Of a DNA stretch of 64,000 nucleotides, positions 1 through 8,552 are shown one piece after another. Origin of the DNA: Planctomycetota bacterium (GTDB lineage Bacteria > Planctomycetota > Planctomycetia > Pirellulales > Thermoguttaceae); contig JAKPGL010000094.1 in the NCBI GenBank assembly GCA_029550925.1, positions 1 through 64,000 of the forward strand, written 5' to 3'. Each line of letters begins with the position of its first letter. Position 1 is the stretch's first letter. Below the pieces are notes generated by a model. That model was given only the letters and a program-made list of their open reading frames with translations, had not been told where the DNA came from and did no database searches. The translations under genes were made by a program, and so were the position numbers.

Positions 1-61
1 CCTGAAGGAAAAGGGATGAAAATATGGTTAAATATTCACCTAAAGGAAGTAACACTCTTTT

Positions 62-415
62 TTCCCCTCTCCCCTCTGCGGGAGAGGGTGGCCTGCGCTA
101 GCAGGCCGGGTGAGGGGGACCTCCCCTCTCCCCTCTGCGGGAGAGGGTTAGGGTGAGGGGGGATTCCAGGGGCCAGCCGCATTTTCCCCCTCACCCGGCT
201 AGCCTGACGGCTAGCCGGCCTCTCCCACCAGGGGAGAGGCGAACATCTTCCCTCTCCCCACGGCAGAGGGTTAGGGTGAGGGGGATTCCTGGAGCCAGCC
301 GCATTTTCCCCCTCACCCGGCTAGCCTGACGGCTAGCCGGCCTCTCCCGCCAGGGGAGAGGCGAACACTTGTGCCCTCACCCGGTTTCGCCTTCGGCTCC
401 GCTGGCCTCTCGACA
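62..415. repeat. Cluster of REP-like palindromic repeats
   Basis: The 478 bases left of the first gene hold no credible gene. They are filled with at least five copies of an imperfect palindromic unit, near 66-117, 120-161, 187-243, 247-282 and 308-364. Each unit combines a CTCTCCC...GGGAGAG stem and a CCCTCACCC/GGGTGAGGG arm. Three copies (66-117, 187-243, 308-364) also carry a central GC-rich hairpin: CCGGCTAGCC-tgac-GGCTAGCCGG in the two right-hand ones and GGCCTGC-gcta-GCAGGCC in the first. The 187-243 and 308-364 copies are nearly identical and part of a direct duplication. Related units recur at 6185-6240, 8172-8215, 21560-21607, 31441-31575 and, as a variant, 56340-56361. A REP/extragenic palindrome family is the plainest reading. 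Confidence 0.75.
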
Positions 416-478
416 GCCAGGGCAGCCATGAACACCTACCTCCGGTCCACCACCGGAACCAGTGGGGTCTGAGAAGGC

Positions 479-973
479 TTACTGGCCGCTGGAGCTGCTC
501 GAGCTAGCGGCGGTCGTACCTTCCACGCCGCCGGTCATGATCGTGGAGCGAATATCCACCAGCACACTTTGCAAGGCCGACCCCCGTTTAGCGCATCGGC
601 CGATGGCGTATTTCGGGTCGGTTACTTTTTTGACCCGTTGGTTCTGCAAACCGCCGGTAGCCCCGGCCGGGCCAATCCAATCGCCCAGTTCTAAATCCGT
701 CGCTGCACATTCGAACTCGAACACGCCGGTTGTAGCCACCCGGATAGGCCGATCCTGCCCTGCCGGGCTCCGCTGCATCGCCACGCCCAAAAACCGGTCG
801 GCAAACTGTTCCTGATTGGCCGACTCGCTGCCCTGGTTGGGCAAGAGGCTAGCCGGTTTGGCCTGGCCGCCGTCCTGCCAAATCAGATCGCCGATTTCGA
901 CCTCCGTCTCCGCAGCCACCGCCGCCACAACCGGATTGGTCTCCCCGTATCGCCAGCGCATCACATCCGCCAT
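479..973 (-). CDS. Phage capsid decoration / DUF2190-like protein
   Basis: 164 aa. It has no catalytic motif and a short beta-rich body with a Ser-rich tail (SSSSSSGQ). It is the last visible gene of the head cassette, directly after the prohead protease. In lambda-type modules that slot holds the head-stabilising decoration protein, and the repeated phrases on being an identity/counter of 'water, pressure' typical of DUF2190 cement proteins (for example the N-terminal AVAAETEVEIGDLIW) fit that family. The start at 973 is preferred over the ATG at 979 because AGGAGG lies six bases upstream. The major capsid gene expected next is not in the 478 bases to the left. The assignment rests mostly on context. 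Confidence 0.6.
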   Translation of the reverse strand: MADVMRWRYGETNPVVAAVAAETEVEIGDLIWQDGGQAKPASLLPNQGSESANQEQFADRFLGVAMQRSPAGQDRPIRVATTGVFEFECAATDLELGDWIGPAGATGGLQNQRVKKVTDPKYAIGRCAKRGSALQSVLVDIRSTIMTGGVEGTTAASSSSSSGQ

Positions 974-1020
974 GGACATCCTCCTCTTAAAAAGTTCTGT
1001 AAAAGGTAATCTACAGATTT

Positions 1021-1974
1021 TCAGGTGATCGCTCGAACAAACTCCTGAACATTTCGCACCATGCCGGCCAGGACCAGTTGATCCCGGGCAATTGGCCGGG
1101 ACCCGCCGTCCAGGCTGACTCCGGCCAGTTGGCCCAGCGCCCGGCCTGTCGGACGGCCGGAAATCGCTTCCTGCAAAACCACGCGGACCAATCGGGCACG
1201 GTCTTCCACCAGCGCACGAACCGCCGCCTCATCCGGCGCCGTAAGCAGACTCTGCATAAACTCCTGGCTGGCAATCAGCCGGGACAACGGGTCCGCCGAT
1301 TCTGGCTCCGGTAGCCGATGCTCGGCGAAAAGCCTGCGGATCAAAAGCCTCCGGTTTGCCTCGGTTTCCAGGGTCCGGAGCCGGGCCAGTTCCGCCTCCA
1401 AAGCGGCGATCCGTTGGGCCTGTGCGTCCTTCGGTTGGGAACCAGGAGGGAGCAAAGGGGCAGGCTGCGGCTCGGCCGACTCAAATAGCCCCTGGGTAGT
1501 CGCCGGGTCGGCCACCACATCCACGCTGTGGACCCGTAGGATGGCTTCGACCACCGTCTGGCCGTCCCGCCGGGCCAGGCGGGCCTCCACATGATGCGAC
1601 AAGCCCACATTCTCCGGACAATGCTCGGCGTCCCAAGCCAACTGCTCCGCCAAAGGATGCTTGGGGTTAAAACACAGATCGGCGAAAAGTCCTTCGTCGG
1701 CCCGAAACGCCGCTTGCCGAATTACGCCCAACCGATCCCGATAGTCCCGGGGCGAAGGGGTCGGGATAGGCGTATGATTGATGTTCACCTTCGCCCCTTC
1801 GTAAAGCCCGATCGCCTCCTGAATGGCCTGGGGCAGATACACCCGGCCGTTTCGACTTCGCAGGCCCAGGATTTTCACGCCCCGGATCAGCCCCTTTTGC
1901 CGATCCACCCGCAGGCCCGCACCTTGCCAATCGACAACCTCCCGAATGGCTACGACAGTGCTTTCGGCGTCCAT
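1021..1974 (-). CDS. Phage prohead protease / Mu I-like protein
   Basis: 317 aa. The N-terminal half (about 1-165) resembles prohead maturation proteases that also shape the scaffold: LGLRSRNGRVY, then NINHTPIPTPSPRDYRDRLGVI, then VGLSHHVEARL and VHSVDVVADPATT. The serine and histidine in GLSHHVE are plausible catalytic residues. The C-terminal half is a charged, coiled-coil-rich region (about 190-260), the expected scaffold part. A strong Shine-Dalgarno (AGGAG, eight bases before the ATG) supports the start. It follows the portal gene by 123 bases on the same strand, the usual order portal-protease-decoration-capsid. Substrate and cleavage sites cannot be read from the sequence. Confidence 0.7.
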   Translation of the reverse strand: MDAESTVVAIREVVDWQGAGLRVDRQKGLIRGVKILGLRSRNGRVYLPQAIQEAIGLYEGAKVNINHTPIPTPSPRDYRDRLGVIRQAAFRADEGLFADLCFNPKHPLAEQLAWDAEHCPENVGLSHHVEARLARRDGQTVVEAILRVHSVDVVADPATTQGLFESAEPQPAPLLPPGSQPKDAQAQRIAALEAELARLRTLETEANRRLLIRRLFAEHRLPEPESADPLSRLIASQEFMQSLLTAPDEAAVRALVEDRARLVRVVLQEAISGRPTGRALGQLAGVSLDGGSRPIARDQLVLAGMVRNVQEFVRAIT

Positions 1975-2097
1975 TGTGCTGCTCCTATGGAAAAACTGCT
2001 TTTCTCACGATTTGATGTTGCTCGGCGTCCAAAACAGTGCGTCGTTGGATAAGTGATTATTAGTTTACCATATCGCCTGTTTATTTCCAATCCTTTT

Positions 2098-3684
2098 TTA
2101 CTCCTGGATGAGCGTAGTGGGCGGAATAGAACGTCCGGCAGCGGATTCCGCGGAATGGGCAGAATCGCCCGCCGATCCGGCCACCCGACCAGCGCCCGCC
2201 GGGCCGATTTCCCGGTCCGGGTCCAATCCGTGCCGAAGGGCCATCGTGCGGGCCGACATCGCACCGGAAAGCACCAGAATCCGATCCGCCTGGGCCTCCC
2301 GAAGCCGATCCCGGGCGCACAAAGGCGGCGGCACACACTGAATCTCTACATCCTCGACGGCTTGTCGAGGCAATCGGCCCGCCTCCGCCCCGGCCCGCAG
2401 GGCAAACCAAAGCACCTCCAAATCGTCGGTGATCATGTCCTGCTGGAGCCGCTCGAACATCTTGACGGCCGGTCCCTCGGCCACCATGGTGCTGGCGTAG
2501 TTGGCGTTGGAGGCGTCGCTGGTGAGCATAAATTCCGGCATCACCAGCCGGGCCGCTATGGCCCGCAATTCCGCCTGCAGCACCGCCACATAATTGGCCG
2601 CATTGATCCGGGAGGCCGGAAAGTCGTAATCCACCCCGGCAAACACGTCCAGGATGGTGCCCGGGCCATAGCGACGGATCGGGGCGGCTCGGAACCCGGC
2701 GCCTAGCTGGCCTTCGGCTTCCTGCTGGATGAATTGTTCTAGGGCGCTTCGGGTGGCGGTGGTGTGTTTGCGGATAAGCGCAATGGCCGACTGCACCTCG
2801 GCCAGCACGCTCATATTGCGCAGCAGTTTCTCCGCCCGGCGCAAGTTGGCCCGTACCGGATAAAACAGCGGCAACCCCCGCTTCACATTGGCGTCCACGC
2901 CCAGTTTGCGGTGCTGGACCCACGCCGCATCGACAAACCGGCCGTCGATAAAATAGCCCTGCACCATCTCCACGTCCTGCCGATCGGTGAGAATACCGAA
3001 ACTGGCGGCCGGATTGGCCGACTCCGACGGCGGCGTGCTCACCTGTTCCGGCTCCACAAACCGGACCCGTGTCATGCCGTCCGGCCCCACAAAAAGCCGA
3101 AGGAATACTTCGCCGTCCCGATCCTTGCGCCGGACGATCTCCTGCTGCCGATGGTGCCATTTGTTGATGCGTAGGAATTCGTCCAGGAAATGTTCCACCT
3201 GGGCCAGCACCTCCGTGGGCGTCTGTCGGCCCGGCTTGGGCGCAATGCGATACTTATGTCCGGGTCCGACGATATAGCTGATTCTGTTTTCGTGACCATT
3301 GATAGCAAACTCGTTGCCGACGGCCAGTGCGCGGCACTGGGCGCGGATGTCGGCCAGTTGTGCTTCGGTGGTGTAGGCGGCGCCTGCCGGAGAGCCAGGC
3401 CGGGGCAGATCGCTCAGCCTGGCCCAGCGCATCCCCGCGTCATCATAGAGGGCCTCGTCCGGATCGACATAATCGTCCCAGAGCCGATCCAGCGATTCCC
3501 GCACCCGCCGTTCCAACCGCGCAAGTTCCCGAAACAAGGCGTTCAGGCTGGATGGCCCACCCGGAACGCCCGAACCGTCGTTAGCGCCGGTATTGGGACG
3601 GTTATCAGGCTGTTGGTCTTCGCCCGATAAGGATCCTCCGGTTAAGTGAGAATTCGGCTGAAAAGAAGAAGCATTTTTGTTCAT
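2098..3684 (-). CDS. Phage portal protein (lambda-type)
   Basis: 528 aa. Forms the dodecameric ring through which DNA enters the head. Features of lambda-type portals are visible. There is an N-terminal low-complexity region (1-50). A conserved core follows with RKDRDGEVFLRLF and MVQGYFIDGRFVDAAWVQHRKLGVDANVKRGLP-type segments (about 225-300), then a helical stem with AEKLLRNMSVLAEVQSAIALIR. A C-terminal part with LVMPEFMLTSDASNANYAS (about 420) is the membrane-insertion-like motif seen in this family. The start is set at the ATG with AGGAGGA six bases upstream, because the longer frame runs into the end of the terminase gene. It lies between large terminase and protease, as expected. Confidence 0.85.
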   Translation of the reverse strand: MNKNASSFQPNSHLTGGSLSGEDQQPDNRPNTGANDGSGVPGGPSSLNALFRELARLERRVRESLDRLWDDYVDPDEALYDDAGMRWARLSDLPRPGSPAGAAYTTEAQLADIRAQCRALAVGNEFAINGHENRISYIVGPGHKYRIAPKPGRQTPTEVLAQVEHFLDEFLRINKWHHRQQEIVRRKDRDGEVFLRLFVGPDGMTRVRFVEPEQVSTPPSESANPAASFGILTDRQDVEMVQGYFIDGRFVDAAWVQHRKLGVDANVKRGLPLFYPVRANLRRAEKLLRNMSVLAEVQSAIALIRKHTTATRSALEQFIQQEAEGQLGAGFRAAPIRRYGPGTILDVFAGVDYDFPASRINAANYVAVLQAELRAIAARLVMPEFMLTSDASNANYASTMVAEGPAVKMFERLQQDMITDDLEVLWFALRAGAEAGRLPRQAVEDVEIQCVPPPLCARDRLREAQADRILVLSGAMSARTMALRHGLDPDREIGPAGAGRVAGSAGDSAHSAESAAGRSIPPTTLIQE

Positions 3685-3772
3685 AACAAGTCCTCCTGCC
3701 GAGAATGGAATCGATGGATGTCTGCTCCCGTACCAACCACTCCCTAACGGTCGCGCCTCTGTCCGCCTTCTC

Positions 3773-5620
3773 CTATAGAAGACCGACGGGCAATCGGCTT
3801 CCCAGGCCGTCGCTGGGTAGCGTCTGGAGGTTTTCGGCGGCAAGGCGGACGGCCATTTCCAGGGCGTCCGGCCCGTCGTCGTGGTCGCCTAGCGGGAAAT
3901 CGCGCAGTTGGCTTACCAGGAGCCGGGTCAATGGGCAGTCGGCCTTGAACCGGAGCCGACGCTGCGCCAAAAGCGGCCCCAAACGCCGGATCCGCACCTC
4001 CTTATTCACCCGGTTTTCCACCATCAGCAGCCGAACACTCCACAAGCCCGCCTGCCGAAACTGGCGTTCAAACTCCGCCCCGAAAAGCTCCTGGAACTGA
4101 TTGCTTTCGATGCCCAGAAGTTCTGGTCGGACTCGTCGGACCAGTTCTACCCCTTGGGCGACGATTTCTGGGGCCGAGCGGCGGGCAAGGTCCGCCTGCA
4201 CATAGACGATTCCCTGCCGATCCACCCCCACCCACACAAAGGCCGAGTAATCGCCCCGCCGGGCGTCCGCCCCCTTGCTGGGGTCCAGGGCCATGACCAC
4301 CAGACGCAGGTTTTGCGGCCAGCAGTCGAACCAGATGGCTTCCTCGAAATACTCTTCTGGCCATTCGCACAGATCGGGGTTGATGGGCGAGTTTTGTTTT
4401 TCTCGCTCGAAGGCGGCCCGGCCGCTCTCGGCCCGCATACACATGAGGGCATAAAGGTCTTCATATTCCGGCCAGAGCACCCGTGCGCCGGCCAGCATCG
4501 CCTGTCGGTGGGTCTGGAAAAATCGGCGAGCTTCCGCCTCGGCGTTGGGAAGCGTCGGATTTGTGTACAAAGATTCCCAAACCTCCCACAGGCCCTGATT
4601 GTCCGGCCATCGGCAGATGGATTGAAAAATGCGGCTCGTCCAACCGGCGGTCCGGTGCAACTCCAGGGCCAATGCCTCCCGATGCAAGGCGGTGGCCAGG
4701 TGAACGATATTGGTTTGGGGGCTACCGGCTTTCATCAGGGTGCCGTGGAACCAGAGTCGGCTGCGCTGGCGGGCCTGGGCGGATTGGATATGGCTATCGT
4801 TTTGCAGGTCGTCGCAGATGATCAGCGTGGGCCGATCGGCTCGGTATCGTCGGCCTCGCATTCGCTGGCCTGCGCCCAGGGCCTCGATCTTCACCCCGTT
4901 TCGCAGCACGATGGTTCCCATGCGCCAGATCGGTCCTCGGCCCACGGCCTGCGGATAGTCGGCGGCCAAAAGCGGATTGTCTTCCAATTCCGCCTTGACG
5001 TTTTCCAGATGCGCACAAGCCTGATGGCGGGTATCGGAGACGATCCAGATGTACGGTTCCTGGCGGCTCAGGGCGCCGCGGAGCACATAGGCCAGGCTGG
5101 CCAGGGTGGATTTGGCGCTGCCGCGCGGGGCCAGCACATTGAGTTTTGTTCCCCGTCGCCCGTGCATCCGATCCAACTGGAAGGCCAACCAGCGGTGCAT
5201 ACTGGAGGGCGGCAGGCGAAAGTGATGCGGTAGATACCGACGCGCCCAGTCAAGGAGACTCTCCGGTCCGTCGCCCCGTTGGCGGCGACGCTGTTGGCCG
5301 TGCTGCCAGGCCAATTCCTCCTGAAAAAACCGCAGCCACCGAACCGACGCACCGTCCGCACCAAGTGCGCCCCCATCTGGGGTTTTCTCCTCTGCACCGT
5401 CGCCGCCAGGGCCGGCATCGGAACAGGAACATATTTTTCCGTTCGACGAGGCCAAACCCGATTGGAAAGAGGGCGTTTCCACCATGGCCGACATACGTTG
5501 TTGCTCCAAACTCCGCGCCAACGCCTCGGCCAGAAGCCGAGCCGGCGATTTCACCCGATAAACACCCTGGACCAAGAAAGCCCCCATGAGGGCGTCGGAT
5601 TGGGATTTGCGTTGTTCCAT
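3773..5620 (-). CDS. Phage terminase large subunit
   Basis: 615 aa packaging motor. The ATPase domain has a Walker A variant APRGSAKST at about 164-172 and a Walker B TLIICDD at about 265-271. The C-terminal RNase-H-like nuclease begins VVMALDPSKG (about 441) with acidic residues at about 446 and 457 and later LGIESNQFQ. The first 100 or so residues are an extension without recognisable motifs, including a short GPGGDGAEEK-type linker. The start is the ATG preceded by AAGGAA; a longer frame from a TTG at 5653 is less likely. It follows the small terminase by 42 bases. Intact: no frameshift and no loss of key residues. Confidence 0.9.
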   Translation of the reverse strand: MEQRKSQSDALMGAFLVQGVYRVKSPARLLAEALARSLEQQRMSAMVETPSFQSGLASSNGKICSCSDAGPGGDGAEEKTPDGGALGADGASVRWLRFFQEELAWQHGQQRRRQRGDGPESLLDWARRYLPHHFRLPPSSMHRWLAFQLDRMHGRRGTKLNVLAPRGSAKSTLASLAYVLRGALSRQEPYIWIVSDTRHQACAHLENVKAELEDNPLLAADYPQAVGRGPIWRMGTIVLRNGVKIEALGAGQRMRGRRYRADRPTLIICDDLQNDSHIQSAQARQRSRLWFHGTLMKAGSPQTNIVHLATALHREALALELHRTAGWTSRIFQSICRWPDNQGLWEVWESLYTNPTLPNAEAEARRFFQTHRQAMLAGARVLWPEYEDLYALMCMRAESGRAAFEREKQNSPINPDLCEWPEEYFEEAIWFDCWPQNLRLVVMALDPSKGADARRGDYSAFVWVGVDRQGIVYVQADLARRSAPEIVAQGVELVRRVRPELLGIESNQFQELFGAEFERQFRQAGLWSVRLLMVENRVNKEVRIRRLGPLLAQRRLRFKADCPLTRLLVSQLRDFPLGDHDDGPDALEMAVRLAAENLQTLPSDGLGSRLPVGLL

Positions 5621-5662
5621 GTTTCCTTGCTCCTTTCGACGCCTGAGCGTCAAAAAGGCCCA

Positions 5663-6130
5663 TCATCCAGTGGATGGGTTTTCGCAGTCGGCGGGTGGTT
5701 GCAAGACGCCGGTGGCCGTGGTCAGCCGCTGGAGAATCCGTTTCCGGTAGCGTGCGGGGACCTCCTCAGTAACAATGGCCACCAGTTCGTTGATAAACCG
5801 CCGCATCTGGGCGAAGGTGATCGTATCGGGCCGGCGCGGTGCGTAGCGCTGGGGCCGGGTGCGTTCCAGCGCCCAGGCGGCGGCTCGCCAATAGCGGCTC
5901 TCCAGGGCGGCTTTGCGGATGGACTGCAAATAGGTGAGTTCTGGGGCGTCGGCGGCTTTGGCCAGTGCGGCGGCAAACTCCGGGTCTCGCTGCGCCTCGT
6001 TGCGGATGGTCCGGGGTGTACAGCCCACAAAACGAGCTGCCATCGCCCGCGTACCGCCCAGCGAAACGATCGTCAAAATCTGTCCCTTCTTCGTCGCATC
6101 CAACCAGTTGGGTCGGCCCCGCTTGGCCAT
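5663..6130 (-). CDS. Phage terminase small subunit-like DNA-binding protein
   Basis: 155 aa. The N-terminal third contains a helix-turn-helix-like stretch, IVSLGGTRAMAARFVGCTPRTIRNEAQRD (about 18-47), the form used by small terminases and homeodomain-like recruiters to bind the packaging site. The rest is helical and may serve oligomerisation. The start follows AGGGAG by nine bases. It sits just upstream of the large terminase in the same direction, the classical terS-terL order. It could instead be a generic HTH regulator, but the neighbour argues against that. Confidence 0.75.
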   Translation of the reverse strand: MAKRGRPNWLDATKKGQILTIVSLGGTRAMAARFVGCTPRTIRNEAQRDPEFAAALAKAADAPELTYLQSIRKAALESRYWRAAAWALERTRPQRYAPRRPDTITFAQMRRFINELVAIVTEEVPARYRKRILQRLTTATGVLQPPADCENPSTG

Positions 6131-6179
6131 CAATGGCGTCTCCCTAGGACTAAAGGAATCCGACCTTCTGCTCTTTAGC

Positions 6180-6243
6180 GGAAGGCCCCCTCCCCCGGCC
6201 TGCTTCGCAAGCCGCCCTCTTGGAGCAGCGGGGAGAGGGGAAA
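6180..6243. repeat. REP-like palindrome between terS and the ABC-GNAT gene
   Basis: A diverged copy of the palindromic family seen at the left edge: CCCTCCCCC, a central hairpin-like GCCTGCTTCGCAAGC and a GGGGAGAGGGG arm. It occupies most of the 140-base gap between 6130 and 6271. Host-type repeats inside the phage cassette suggest the cassette has resided in this chromosome long enough to collect them. Confidence 0.6.
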
Positions 6244-6270
6244 TGGTAGGTCTCCGTCTGGATCGGCTTT

Positions 6271-7362
6271 CTATCCAAGAAATTCCGCGGACACCACGGC
6301 CCGACCGAAAGAACCGCGGTACTTCGGCAGTCCCCGTTGCACCGGCTTGGAACCGGTCTTTCGCACGGCGGTGATCCGCCAATGTCGGCTTCGGCGCAAA
6401 TGGCCGAGGATGGCCGGGTGGCTGGCGGTGATGCTCAGCCGACGGCCCCAGGAGCGGTACAGCTCGGCCGTCGCCTCCAGCACCGCTGCGCCAATGCCGA
6501 CGCCCTGAAAATCCGGCAGCACCACCAGTCGGCTGATCCGCCAATGCTGCTTTCGACCCGGAATGGGCAGGACTGCACAAAAAGCTACCGCCGTTTCATT
6601 CCAGACGGCCAAATAACACTGGGCCATCGGATTCAACCGGCCGCTCAGATAGTGATGCGGCGCAAAGGCCCGCCACGCCGAACGCGCGCAACGAAATATC
6701 GCCAGCTCGATCGGCGGTCGCTGAAGACACCCTCGCTGAAAGGCGCCGTCGGCCAGGTCGAGGAGCCAATCCGGCTGGAGCCAATCGGTCACGTCATAGT
6801 GGCAGGTAACGGCCACGAATCGACAGCGGATCAGCCCCTTGTCAATCGCCCGGCGAATGGCCGCCGAGGCAATCCTCGCTACGTTCCGATCCACGACACT
6901 GGTAAACTCGTCGAAGACCACAAGCGGCGGCGCGGTGTCTAGTGTCTGTGCGTTTGCCTCGGCCAGCGCCCGGGCCAAATCGCAGCGAAACCGCTCGCCC
7001 GTGCTGAGCACATGATAAGGTTTGATCCAACTGGGCGGCGAACCGAAACCAACGCTGGTCAAAAGACCTGTGATCTCATGGATCGGCCGATCGCCAAAAC
7101 AGTCGATCACCGCCCGGTCCTGGGGCCAGACGGGTTGCTGGCAGACGGCCGGGCCGAAAAGATGGCGGGCCAACTGGCTTTTGCCGCTGCCCGAAGGACC
7201 GACAATCAGGCCCACCCGCCACGCCCAGCTCAGCTCTGGCCGTTGGACCCGGATCCGCTGCACCGCCTTCTGCTGAATCGGCACGTCGAACATGCCGGCC
7301 GCCTGCCGGACCCGAAACGAGTCGTACACTGGACAGGTTAACGTAAGTTCAAGCTCTGGCAT
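6271..7362 (-). CDS. ABC-type ATPase fused to GNAT acetyltransferase (phage-associated)
   Basis: 363 aa. Residues about 45-205 are an ABC-class ATPase: Walker A GPSGSGKS (55-62), an altered signature LSTGE (119-123) followed by [10 protein letters not shown], Walker [13 protein letters not shown] (147-158) and an H-loop histidine in VTCHYD (about 188). No membrane segments are present, so it is not a transporter subunit. Residues about 215-340 are a GNAT domain with acetyl-CoA-binding motif [15 protein letters not shown] (278-291). It lies between the ParB-like gene and the terminases. From what is known of the Mu Mom protein (a GNAT-fold DNA-modifying enzyme) and of ABC-GNAT genes in mobile elements, a role in modifying or handling phage DNA is possible but unproven. 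Start at the ATG after GGGGAA. Confidence 0.8.
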   Translation of the reverse strand: MPELELTLTCPVYDSFRVRQAAGMFDVPIQQKAVQRIRVQRPELSWAWRVGLIVGPSGSGKSQLARHLFGPAVCQQPVWPQDRAVIDCFGDRPIHEITGLLTSVGFGSPPSWIKPYHVLSTGERFRCDLARALAEANAQTLDTAPPLVVFDEFTSVVDRNVARIASAAIRRAIDKGLIRCRFVAVTCHYDVTDWLQPDWLLDLADGAFQRGCLQRPPIELAIFRCARSAWRAFAPHHYLSGRLNPMAQCYLAVWNETAVAFCAVLPIPGRKQHWRISRLVVLPDFQGVGIGAAVLEATAELYRSWGRRLSITASHPAILGHLRRSRHWRITAVRKTGSKPVQRGLPKYRGSFGRAVVSAEFLG

Positions 7363-7379
7363 GATGGTTCCCCGTAGGG

Positions 7380-7495
7380 CCGGGGCGCTGCCCCGGCCGG
7401 ATTTCTACTGGATGTTGGTCGGATTTTCGGCGTAGGCAGAGCCTACGCCCTACCACCCCGGGTACAGCCCGGGGCGCTGCCCCGGCCGGATTCCC
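7380..7495. repeat. Paired GC-rich hairpins between ParB-like and ABC-GNAT genes
   Basis: The 136-base gap contains two direct copies of a GGGGCGCTGCCCC-GGCCGGATT unit (7384-7405 and 7470-7491), each able to form a hairpin. Between them is a GTAGGC...GCCTAC inverted repeat. They could slow or partly terminate transcription inside the cassette. No promoter is evident. Confidence 0.55.
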
Positions 7496-7498
7496 CCC

Positions 7499-8053
7499 TT
7501 ACAACGTGAGCAGTCGGCAGGTGTAGCCCTCTTGGCTGAGTCGTTCATAAAGTTGGCGTTGGTCGTCTTCATCTCGACATTCGACCACTACCTGGAAAGT
7601 TTCCGGGATGGGCACATCCGGCGGCATTTCCGACTCTTCGGGCACAAGCGCCGAACCGCCCGACATCGAGTCCAGCACCGCCTGGAGGGCCTGGTTCTGG
7701 GTGTGGACCTCGGCCAGGAGCTGTTGGAGGACTTCTTCGTTCGGCTCGGCCAATCCGGCCAGGGGATCCAAGAGGGCCAGCAGTTTGGCCGACTCCTGGT
7801 CGTCCAGGTCCAGCACCAAAACGGGCACTTCCATATCCGGGGTAAGCTCGGCCCGCAGATGGCCGTCGATTAGCTCCAGGGCGCCGTCGGGCAATCGGCG
7901 GGCCAACAGGGCGTCGGCATAGCCGATCTCGGCCAAAAGCCCCCGAAGGGCCTCCTGCTGATGGGCCGGGTGAAGACGCCAATTTTTCGGATTAGGCCGA
8001 AGCTCCTTGGCCCGCACCCGCACCAACTCCACGATCCGATCCCGAATCTGCAT
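7499..8053 (-). CDS. ParB/Srx-fold nuclease-like protein
   Basis: 184 aa. The N-terminal domain (about 10-90) is ParB-like: LRPNPKNWRLHP, an acidic helix, then the ParB box LIDGHLRAE (about 61-69) and VPVLVLDLDDQE. The C-terminal half is acidic with a coiled-coil-like stretch (LLAEVHTQNQALQAVLDSM) and a final small domain ending QEGYTCRLLTL. ParB-fold proteins of this size near phage terminases are not segregation factors; several families bind CTP or act as nucleases or DNA-modification partners. The start is the ATG with GGAGG seven bases upstream. It is transcribed before the ABC-GNAT gene, 136 bases away. Confidence 0.8.
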   Translation of the reverse strand: MQIRDRIVELVRVRAKELRPNPKNWRLHPAHQQEALRGLLAEIGYADALLARRLPDGALELIDGHLRAELTPDMEVPVLVLDLDDQESAKLLALLDPLAGLAEPNEEVLQQLLAEVHTQNQALQAVLDSMSGGSALVPEESEMPPDVPIPETFQVVVECRDEDDQRQLYERLSQEGYTCRLLTL

Positions 8054-8171
8054 CAATGTACCTCCATTGCCGAACGTGTTTGGCCTGTCCATTTGGCCAC
8101 TGACTGTTTGTAGCTACCGATCTTCTCTCCGGCCTCAACGGAGAAAGCTGGTTCCTAACAGGCAATGCTCC

Positions 8172-8215
8172 AGATCCCCCTCACCCTAACCCTCTCCCGC
8201 AAGGGGAGAGGGGAA
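8172..8215. repeat. REP-like palindrome copy
   Basis: A single copy of the CCCTCACCCTAACCCTCTCCCGC-AAGGGGAGAGGG type in the 190-base gap between the two upstream cassette genes. It matches the units at 120-161 and 8172-8215 lacks the central GC-rich hairpin. Confidence 0.65.
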
Positions 8216-8243
8216 TATAGGAACAGTCCATTCCGGTGCAATG

Positions 8244-8552
8244 TTATCGCAACCATTGCCACAAGGCGCCGGTCAGGGTAACGATCGTGCCGGAAACGAT
8301 GGCCGACACAAGCGAGACCAAGGCCCAAAAGCCTCGGCTTCCGATCTGGCGGACGGTTTCCAGGCGTTCGACTTTGCACAGCAGGCCGTCGTCGCCGTTG
8401 CCGAAGATGGTTCGGCTCAGGGTCTCCAAGCGCTGGAGTGCTAGGCTGCTGAGGGCCTCCTGCCGGTTGACCACCTCGGCGATTCGGTCCAGTTTGGTTT
8501 CCAGCCGATCGAGTCGCTCGGCCATGAGGTCCCAATCCACAGGCGTCATCAT
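8244..8552 (-). CDS. Small one-TM phage protein (XhlA/holin-like)
   Basis: 102 aa. An amphipathic coiled-coil N-terminus (about 5-50, with MAERLDRLETKLDRIAEVVNRQE) is followed by a single hydrophobic helix near the C-terminus (about 76-98, ending WQWLR). This layout matches XhlA-type haemolysin/holin accessory proteins of prophages, which help deliver lysins. The start is supported by AAGGAA eight bases upstream. It is the first gene of the minus-strand cassette. A generic small membrane protein remains possible. Confidence 0.6.
   Translation of the reverse strand: MMTPVDWDLMAERLDRLETKLDRIAEVVNRQEALSSLALQRLETLSRTIFGNGDDGLLCKVERLETVRQIGSRGFWALVSLVSAIVSGTIVTLTGALWQWLR

Noticed and set aside
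3908-5233. 441-codon open frame on the plus strand across the large terminase gene
   Set aside because: It is antisense to a gene with clear Walker and nuclease motifs. It lacks a ribosome binding site and is Pro/Arg/Gly-rich as expected from GC-rich antisense frames.
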